Shown piece by piece: positions 10,001 through 17,000 of a stretch of DNA of 17,629 nucleotides (within the stretch, counting starts at the first letter, position 1; the number at the start of each line of letters is the position of its first letter). The DNA comes from Desulfuromonadales bacterium (GTDB lineage: Bacteria > Desulfobacterota > Desulfuromonadia > Desulfuromonadales > BM103). The notes beneath the pieces were generated by a model. The model worked only from the letters and a program-made list of their open reading frames with translations, was not told the origin of the DNA and did not search any database. The translations under genes were made by a program, and so were the position numbers. The DNA lies in NCBI GenBank assembly GCA_030640215.1, contig DAOWJU010000163.1, positions 1 through 17,629 of the forward strand. Direction: 5' to 3'.

Positions 10001-11014
10001 GACCACATCACCCACCGGAGTTCCGGTGGCATGACATTCGATCATGTCAACATCAGACGGCGACCAACCGGCTTGCTGATAGGCTGAACGCATCGCCCGC
10101 AATTGGCCTTCGGATGCAGGAGCAAGCAAGCTGCCACCGATATCGTTAGAGAGGCCGATACCGCGAATTACGGCATAGATGTGATCTCCGGCACGCACAG
10201 CATCCTCGGTGCGCTTGAGCAGGAACATGCCACTGCCCTCACCGACCACCAGGCCATCGCCATTAGCATCAAAAGGAGAACAGGTTCCGGAAGGAGAAAG
10301 CGCGTGTAATTGAGAAAAACCCATCTGGGTGTAGAGTGAATCAGGGCGCGCCAGGCCACCGGTCAACATGGCGTCGGCTCGACCGGTCAGCAGTTCGTCA
10401 ACCGCCAGTTTGATAGCGTAGAGCGAGGAGGCGCAGGCAGCATCAAGCGTATAGCAAGTTCCACCGAGACCGAGCGCTTTGGCCAGCAGGCCCGCAGGCA
10501 AACCAGCAACATAGCGATTCACGGGGTCAACACTTGGCAGCTCTGGGGAATTTTCTGTGCCGAGAAGTTTTTCAGAAAAAGTACGGCCAAGATAATCTCT
10601 GGCCATCGTTGAAGAATGTTCGCTTGGCAGTGCCAGGTTACCGATGATGACACCGACCCGTTCACGATCGAGCTCATCAATCCGTCCGTCACTGAACGCC
10701 TGATGGCCAGTACGCAGCAGCAGGCGATACATCGGATCGAGACCGCTGAGAAAACCGGCCTCAAGATCGAGGCCAGCGATTGATGACGTACTGTTTTCAT
10801 CATCAATGAAGCAGGCCTTTTTCGAATAGACCTTGTCCGGCGCACTGATCGCTGGATCGAATGCCTCATCGGGGTCAAGCAGCCAACGTCCCTGCGGCGG
10901 CTGCCGCGAAGTATCGACGTTTCCAGTAATCGTTTCCCAGAAACGATCCAGGGTCGGCGACATAGGAAAGATGCCACCGACCCCGACGATTGCAACAGAT
11001 TTACCGTGCTTCAT
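4025..11014 (-). CDS. pfaC: PfaC-type PUFA/secondary-lipid synthase subunit (KS-CLF-AT-DH-DH)
   Basis: A complete 2329-residue megasynthase. Domains seen: ketosynthase 1-450 with triad C194 (DAACASS), H328 (CHATGTP) and H368 (NIGH); a second KS fold, 470-925, with Glu671 at the Cys position (TLSSEENSG) but H805 and H844 kept, as expected of a chain-length factor; acyltransferase 1055-1370 with GYSLGES (Ser1146) and His1263 (VHCEVV); a linker 1400-1590 with a helical part and repeats; then four FabA-like hotdogs. Hotdogs two and four carry active-site His (H1845 in CHFCDDNVMPG, H2228 in AHFYQDPVCPG). Hotdogs one and three (about 1596-1735 and 2010-2150) lack it. This gives two double-hotdog dehydratases. 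Family knowledge: such subunits condense, set chain length, dehydrate and isomerise during PUFA synthesis; the fused AT recalls myxobacterial Pfa3-type proteins. It starts 2 nt after the pfaA stop, so translation is probably coupled. The exact product cannot be read from the sequence. Confidence 0.95.
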   Translation of the reverse strand: MKHGKSVAIVGVGGIFPMSPTLDRFWETITGNVDTSRQPPQGRWLLDPDEAFDPAISAPDKVYSKKACFIDDENSTSSIAGLDLEAGFLSGLDPMYRLLLRTGHQAFSDGRIDELDRERVGVIIGNLALPSEHSSTMARDYLGRTFSEKLLGTENSPELPSVDPVNRYVAGLPAGLLAKALGLGGTCYTLDAACASSLYAIKLAVDELLTGRADAMLTGGLARPDSLYTQMGFSQLHALSPSGTCSPFDANGDGLVVGEGSGMFLLKRTEDAVRAGDHIYAVIRGIGLSNDIGGSLLAPASEGQLRAMRSAYQQAGWSPSDVDMIECHATGTPVGDVVEFSSLKSLWGEDGWKPGQCVIGSVKSNIGHLLTAAGSAALMKTLLAMKERTLPPTANFVQPAKGVDLESSPFRVLQQSKPWKSRKKGQPRRAAVSAFGFGGINAHLLIEEWVPKKPAKSSVAYLPSFKQKSQPVAIVGMGAHLGPWDSLDALRSRFLGSEAAVNPECPNRWWGAEESQWLQKKGFNKSDFKGFYVNEVQTVPGAFRIPPKEVEEMLPRQLLMLKVADEALQDAGIKQDDLLFTGVFIGTGLDLNATNFSFRWGLQKMARQWAQQLGRELTEAELNDWLAALRESAGPALSANRVMGALGSVVASRVAKEFKVGGPSFTLSSEENSGLRALEVGVRALQEGSINRAIVGAADMAGDLRAVLGRHATQPFSKRGAARPFDKNADGSVVGEGAAAVVLKRLDDAKQDGDRIYAIIKGVGTATGGRVETNVPDSNAYTLSVERASREANAAPESVSYLETHGSGLSQEDELEANALGAFFGAKETDNPCYIGSAKADVGHTGAVSGLASLIKASLCLQEQILPPLRNLQSLRYDWVRGKRSFIAPESAQFWLRNRVEGPRRALVSGFGSDGTCSHILLEGVENKSRKTRTSSVQRPLGALDEGLFALEADDVEGLFKKIAQLQDFAAMASDGGIEQLALQWYRDTGLDQSKQLCMALVASNRAELLDQLEHALLELRSNPDKSLGGNGTMLSAGIRDRLFFVPEPLAPQGKVAFVFPGSGNHFAGMGRELSARWPAIYSQQDAGSQFLARQFLPEHFWKAELSETLHDNHNALVIGQVALGTAVSDLVRSFGVEPQVVSGYSLGESAGLFSLAAWKDRDGMSQRLSDSPLFTEELAGECTAARKVWGLKRTEKVDWILGLIDVPAAQVKQALVGKDKAYLLIVNTHRECVIGGDRQQVEALAREVKGHFFPLRGVTTVHCEVVKPVATAYRNLHLFPVTAPKDITFYSCALGESYKVTTDSAADVILGQALETIDYTKVIEQAYADGVRIFLEMGPGNSCSRMIGSILEGKPHMTRAACYPGQKATSLILRLLANCLAERVPMDLSKLYPETIAISEQSSGPRINTVIGGAPFVPATLPEKEPLVQSVAEAKGREMPGEGDSSHAGTVPVQVAATGTIADPLVAQMAETAELNAKTHAAYLQFASTMEKTLTENINLQMSLLQQMVVNGETIPEMESLKIDSQGLASQVPVPGQTVPGQPLAPSLQPPPLSTQPPMFNREMCMEFAVGSIARMLGPEFAEVDSYPTRVRLPDEPLMLVDRIMTVEGEPRSMTSGRVVTEHDVTADRWYLDGGRMPTCIAVEAGQADLFLSGYLGIDFISKGKAVYRLLDAVVTFHRGLPVPGDVIRYDIKIDHFFRQDQTYLFRFNFEGTVNGEPLLSMQDGIAGFFTEQELAAGKGIVHTKLDLMPQPGIKPDDWRELAPLTVESYDEVQVKAIYAGDLGAAFGELFNRLNLVKPYTLPGGKLKLVDRVIELDPHGGRYGLGQIRAEMDISSEDWFLTCHFCDDNVMPGTLMYECCMHTLRIYLLRMGWIGEDGTTWCEPIPGVDSGLKCRGQVTETTKTVTYQVSIKELGYGPEPFAIVDALMFADGKAIVEIPNMSVRLTGLTREKVEDLWPGTVPGVKGTVPGVLYNYEKILAFSTGNPSEAFGEPYKVFDQQRKIARLPGPPFQFLDRIVDVTGEPFKLVEGATCAAEYDVPPDAWYFAAGRQPEMPFSVLLEIGLQPCGWLAAYLGSALTSEIDLKFRNLDGNAVQHRPVTSESGTLTIKVKITRIANSGGMIIQSYDFEISDRQGPVYTGDTVFGFFSSESLAQQVGVREAKPYQPTAEEIARAEQFDYPSEAPFPEQKMRMIDRIELFVADGGPAGLGFLRGSKAVDPDEWFFKAHFYQDPVCPGSLGLESFLQLLKVAAVKRWGGDADTILETIAHGKQHRWNYRGQIIPSNDRVLVEAVVTSIDDEQQLLKADGYLSVDGKIIYQMKDFSLRFRS
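5099..5143. repeat. Palindrome cluster A inside the pfaC linker between the dehydratases
   Basis: Two copies of the palindrome GGGAC-A-GTCCC lie at 5106-5116 and 5127-5137, spaced 21 nt, flanked by CC and TGG. They are in frame inside pfaC and encode WPGTVPGVKGTVPGV (residues 1958-1972), a Gly/Pro/Val insert in the linker between the second and third hotdogs. The form resembles short REP-like palindromes dispersed in some bacterial genomes; that link is inference. Confidence 0.75.
6339..6438. repeat. G-rich tandem repeat and palindrome cluster B in the pfaC linker
   Basis: 6339-6388 holds degenerate copies of a GGCTGG/GGGGCT unit. Next come CCAGGGACTG (from 6390) and a hairpin with 9-bp perfect arms, GGGACTGGC (6408-6416) and GCCAGTCCC (6426-6434), around a 9-nt loop. 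All of it is in frame in pfaC, encoding a Pro/Gln/Leu-rich linker (about residues 1526-1559) just before the first hotdog domain. Confidence 0.7.
6654..6690. repeat. Palindrome cluster C in the pfaC linker after the AT domain
   Basis: GGGGAC-T-GTCCCC at 6656-6668 is a perfect 6-bp-arm palindrome. A second, imperfect copy, GGGAACTGTCCCC, lies at 6673-6685. Both are in frame and encode part of the low-complexity linker following the acyltransferase (about residues 1442-1454). The core is the same element as in cluster A; its reverse complement has the central base swapped (A/T). Confidence 0.7.
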
Positions 11015-11016
11015 TC

Positions 11017-14000
11017 TCAGGCAACTCCCTGCAGTTTATTACGCTGGAAGCTCGCATTCAGCGAAGCATTAATCACACACTCATAGCCTTCGATACGGGC
11101 GATCAAGGTGCCACTAACCGGGTCGACAAAGTCAATTTCTGCAGTCGCCTGGCTGTCACTTTGACTGGTGACATGAATTCGAATCTCGACGCCGGTTTCA
11201 GGGAATTTATCCTGATACTGGCGATAGCGTCCGGCAAAGACTGGTAAGGACCCGGACTGGTAGCGTTCGAAACTCCAGAGAATCATCATCGGGAAGCTGC
11301 TATCGAGGGCCAGCGGATCAGCCAGCCAGGAGTTGCGCAACGGCTGTTTGATCCATTCGGTCGGCAAGGGTGCCGGGCGAACCATCGAAGCGATGCCGTC
11401 AGTGGAACAACCGATCACCTCACGGATACCGTGGAAGTCAGGCCCATGGAAAAGTCGATCAGGTTGGTAGAGCTCTTCAACGGTACGGCTATATGATTGC
11501 AGCTCCACGCGCTCGGTGGCCAGTTTGCCTTCCGGAAGTTTGGTCGCCAGAACAACTCGGGCACGGCAATGAACAAACTGCTGGCCACCAGCCGTGACCC
11601 CGGAAAGTTCTACCGGCACGACATGCACCCCATCACTCTTGAAGGATTTGCCGGTCATCACCTGCAAAGTGTGTGTCTGACCCTGCTCCAGAGTAACACC
11701 CTTCAAAACCCGCAGATCATTGAAGCCATGAAAACGTAAACCCGGATTATTGTGGATCGCACCATGCGCCATCCATTCAATCATCACCGCCATCGGCAGA
11801 ACCGCTTTGCCATCGATGACATGAGATTTGAGGAACGGGTACTGTTCGATGGAAACCTCCAGGTCAAAAGCCTTGGAGACGTAGATATTATCGTGAGCCT
11901 GGGACGAAGCCTCACTGGCAGCTTCCTCCCGACCACCGAGGATCACCAACTCTACCGGTCCACCCGGCGGAGTGGCAATTTCTTCGACCAGGTAATCAGC
12001 ACCAGCCTTGAGGTCGATGACAGCAACGCCTTCCTCGGCAAAAACTTTTTTCAGCGCCGGTGTGACCATACCGCCGTCCCACGGTCCCCAGTTCAGGGAG
12101 AGCACGCGACAGTCAGAACGCTGTCCGGCCTCTTGCTGGGCAATTTTATTGAGAATCTCGTTAGCCACGGCGTAATCAACCTGGCCGGTACGACCGTAAC
12201 GTCCAGTCGACGATGAGAACATCACCATGAATTTCAATTCGTCTTCAGTAAGCGCCGCCAGCAGACTACGCAAACCGACGATCTTGGTGCTGTAGACCTG
12301 CTCAAACTGCTCAGCCGTCTTGTCCTTGATCAAACGATCCGCCAGGACTCCGGCACCATGGATCAAGCCCTTGATTGGACCGTACTCTTCACGAACATCC
12401 TTGATAACAGCCGCAACCGCAGCGCTATCGCGCAGGTCAACGGAGCGATAGAGAGGCTGACCACCCGCTGCTTTGATACGACGCAGGCTGTTCTGAATCT
12501 CGCGGCTGCCGAGAATCTCCCGGCATTTACGGCCAACGTCTTTCGGTTTAAGAGGGCTATCAGCGTTAGCAATCACAGCTTTTTTGATCTCGGCTTCACT
12601 GCTCAGGCCTTCAAGCCACGCCGGTTCCGTTTGTGGAGTTTCACTACGACCGAGCAGCAACAGGGTCGCCTGACTTGAAGCCGCCAGAGCAATGGCAACC
12701 TCGGCAGTAACACCGCGTGCGCCACCACTGACCACGACCACGTCACCATAACTGACCGGCGAAGCAAGCGGTTCACCCGAGAGTGATTCTTCGACCAGTT
12801 TGAGGGTATAGAGACCATCGTTTGTAAATCCAACCTCCTGGGCACCGTCAACCAGCAGCTCGGCAACCAGCATTTGAGCTACCTTGTCCACATCAGTCAG
12901 GTCTGCCGACAGGTCGAAAGCCTTGCAGGCAACGTCAGGCCATTCGTGACCGGCCGTTTTGGCCAGTCCAGCCAGTCCACCCGAAAGAACATCCTTGACC
13001 GCGCCACCAACCGCCATCCCAAAGGTGCCGTTCAGGCGTGACACCGTGGCCATAACAGCTCCGGCCTTATCAGCAGTGGCATTAAGCATCGGTTCCGCCA
13101 ACTGCATCAGGCGAAAAGCATTCTCGATAAAAAGATCATCGGTTCCAGATTGCGGGGCGAGCAGAACCAGTCCGGCGAGAGTCTCTGCCGGGACAAGACC
13201 CTCAAGCTGGGTGAGATTAACCTTTTCCGCAGCCAGACCTTGTGCCTCCAACTGCTGACAAATGGCAGCGCTCAACTCTGAGTCATCATCGTTGACCCAA
13301 ACCACGGAGTCTTTTGGCAGATTGAGCGAGCCGCGATTCTGGACAGCCGGCAAAGGAACTGCTTTGAGGACTTTACGCTCGACACCACTGCCTACAGATG
13401 GCAACTCAAGTGGCTCTACTGGTTTTGTCACTGGCTCGGCAACACCAGAAACACTGGCCAGAAAATCGACGATATGGCCAACGGTCTGCAAGGTGCCAAG
13501 ATGTTCCGGCTTGATTGCCGGGGCTCCCGGCAACTTATCCTGCAGGGCGGAGAGGATTTCGACGCGCTTGATCGAATCGATACCGAGATCGGTATCAAGC
13601 GCCATCTCCAGTTCGAGCATCTCGACCGGATAACCGGTCTTGCCAGAAATCACCTCAAGCAGGGTGGCCGCAACGGCATCACGGTCAAGCGGACTGGGTG
13701 CAGTCATAGCGGCGACAGGTGCAGCACTCTTGCTACCAGCGGCAGCAAGATGGTCAACGATCTGGCCAAGGGTCTGTAAAACACCTAAGTCTTCCGGCTT
13801 AACCGCCGGAGCTTCGGGCAACTTTTCCTGTAATGCGGAGAGGATTTCGACGCGTTTGATCGAATCGATACCGAGATCGGTGTCGAGCGCCATCTCCATC
13901 TCGAGCATCTCAATCGGATAACCGGTCTTCTCGGCGATCACTTCAAGCAACACGCTTGATACCCGGTCGCTGTCAACAGCGGGCGCTGCGGCCGTCTGAG

Positions 14001-17000
14001 GTGCCGGGGCTGCGCTGGCCATGCCTGCGCTCAAGTAATCGACAATCTGACCGAGGGTCTGCAAAACACCAAGGTCTTCCGGTTTGACAGCCGGAGCTTC
14101 GGGGAGTTTCTCCTGCAACGCGGAAAGAATCTCTACGCGCTTGATCGAATCGATGCCGAGGTCAGTATCGAGCGCCATGTCCATCTCGAGCATCTCAATC
14201 GGATAGCCGGTTTTCTCAGCGATTACTTCGAGCAACACACTGGAGATCTGGCTGCTGTCAATTGCAGGTGCCGCAACCGGCGCAGCAACTTGAGCTGCTG
14301 GTACGGGTGCCATACCGGCACTTAAGTGGTCAATGATCTGACCAAGAGTCTGCAAGGTTCCGAGATCTTCCGGCTTGACAGCCGGGGCCTCGGGAAGTTT
14401 CTCCTGCAGCGCGGAAAGAATTTCGACGCGTTTGATCGAATCGATACCGAGATCGGCATCGAGGGTCATCTCCAGTTCCAGCATCTCTTCCGGGTAACCG
14501 GTCTTTTCAGCGATGACAGACAAGAGCACAGTGGCGACCTGACTGCTGTCAATAGAGGTAGCAGAGGCCATGACTGGCTCAGCAGAAACCATCGCTGGCG
14601 CAGCGGCCATGCCAGCACTCAAATGGTCGATAATCTGACCAAGAGTTTGCAGGGTCCCTAAGTCTTCCGGTTTAACCGCCGGGGCCTCGGGGAGTTTCTC
14701 CTGCAGCGCAGAAAGAATTTCGACACGTTTGATCGAATCGATACCGAGATCGGCATCGAGGGTCATGTCCAGCTCCAGCATCTCTTCCGGGTAGCCGGTC
14801 TTTTCAGCGATAACAGTGAGTAACGTCGCTGAAACCTGGCTGCTATCAACCGTTGGAACTGCAGCCGGTGCAACGGGAGGAATGACTTCCGCGACAGGTG
14901 CTGCCATCGGCTGAACCGAGACAGCGGCCACTGCCGGAGTCGCAACAACCGGTGTAACGCCAGCGGTCAATGGTTGGCCCTGCAATAGACGGTTCTGCTG
15001 TTCAACCAGATTGAGGAAGGAATGGGTAGCTGATTCCTGTCCGGCCAGAAATTGCTGGTGCAAACGCGAGGTCTGCTCCTGCAGATTCTGCAAAGCCTGC
15101 ATGCTCTGCCGGGTGATCTGTAGTGCTTCCTGCAGGGAACCGGCGTTGGCAACGGTTGCCATTGGTGCCGACGCTACAGGATTAACGGGGGTAGTCGCCC
15201 CTTGAATTTGTACCGTTTGAGTCGGCGCTGCTTGCGGCGCAACTTGAACGACAGGCGAAGCCACAGCTACTTGTTGTAACGCTGGCGTTTGTTGCGGCAC
15301 AGGTGGACGTTTCTTTGGTCGCTTAAAGTAGTTGGCGCCGATCAAGGGAATCGTCATGCCGGGCTTTTTGCCTTGTGTCGACTTGAGAGTCGCGGCATAG
15401 CCTTCATCCCAGCACGACAGATCAACCGGGTAGCCGAGCACAGTCAATTGGCCCAGGGCACGGGCCAGATCATTGATTCCTGAACGCTTGCCGTTGGAGG
15501 CATCGATAGCAATCGCCTGATATTCACGCTCACCGAGAATCGCTTTGACCATGCCGGTCATGCGAGCACCGGGGCCAACCTCGAGGAAGGTGCGCATGCC
15601 GGCTGCATACATTGCTTCAATTTCTGCAACAAAGTCGACCGGACAGGCCAATTGGGCGGTGAGAATTTCACGGGCTTTTTTAGCTGTCTCCGGATAAGCA
15701 CTGCCGGTAGTGTTGGCATAAACAGTGGCGGTCGGTTTACTGAATTTAATTTCTTGCAGACGCTCGCCAAACGGGCCGCTGGCATCGGCGACCAGCTCAC
15801 TGTGGAAGGCCGCAGCCACCGCAAGTTGTTTGTAGCGCAGGCCCTCTTTATCAAGCAACTTGGCCGCCTTTTCGATCTCAGCGGTTGCTCCAGAGAGGAC
15901 ACCCTGTTCGGGAGTGTTGCGATTGGCCAGCACCAGCTTCAGATCGGATTTTTCAAGAAACGCTTCAACCTGACCAAGAGGTGCAGAGACCGCCAGCATC
16001 GAACCGCGGTCACCTTCACCAGCAGCCATCAGTTCGCCACGCAGGCGCGACAGCGCATGCAAAGCGTCAACATCAAAATAACCACCGGAGCAAAGCGCGG
16101 TCAGTTCACCGTAGCTGTGACCGGCATAAGCCTCGGCGGTGACACCAAAGGCAGCAAGAATGTCACGGGCTCCCAGACTGACAGCACCGAGAGCAGGTTG
16201 AGCAACTTCCGTCGCTTGCAAACTCGCTATATTCTGATCTCTGGTTGACTGATCAAAGCTGGGACGGGGATAAACGAGTTCAGCGAGACGGCCTGCTTCG
16301 CCGCCACTGTTGCTCAGGAAGGCACGATCTGCTGCTGTGAAAGAGTCGAGGAACTGCGGGAATTGAATCGCCAGATCCTTGAGCATGCCAGGATACTGAG
16401 CACCCTGACCGGGAAAGAGCATCGCCAATTTGCCAGCAACATCGCCCTTGGCAAAGAAGGTTCCGTCGGGAGTGCTCCATGAATTCTGGTCACGTTTGCT
16501 GCTGAGCATGGCCAAGGCGCTCTTCACCTGGGCTGCGAGCTTGGAGCTGTCCTTTTCCAGGATCATCACCAATCTGCATGCTTGCTGTGCATCGAAATTG
16601 CTACGACTATGAGCCGCGGCCAGACGCAGATTATTCCAGGCTGCGTCGGTCGGAAACTTTTGTAATGCTGATTCCAGACCACTCTCATCGGCGGCACTGA
16701 AGGCAACAAGCTGCACGTCGCCTTGCCAATCAGCAGCAGCCTTGAGCGGCTGGTACTCCTCAAGCAGGCAATGGAAGTTGCTGCCGCCAAAACCAAGCGC
16801 ACTGACTCCGGCCCGACGTGGATGATTTCCACGAGGAATCCAGGGACGTGCTTCGGTGTTGACATAGAATGGAGAAGTCGCCGAGCTCACCGTCTCCTGT
16901 GGCTTCTCGACTTTGATGGTCGGCGGCAGGGTCTTGTTGTAGAGCGCCATAGCGGCTTTGATCAGACCGGCAGAACCGGCCGCAGCCTTGGTGTGGCCGA

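Noticed and set aside
13450..14844. Regular repeats at about 290 nt, considered as a non-coding or CRISPR-like array
   Set aside because: The units are far too long for CRISPR repeats, are continuous in frame, and encode ACP domains with the phosphopantetheine Ser motif.
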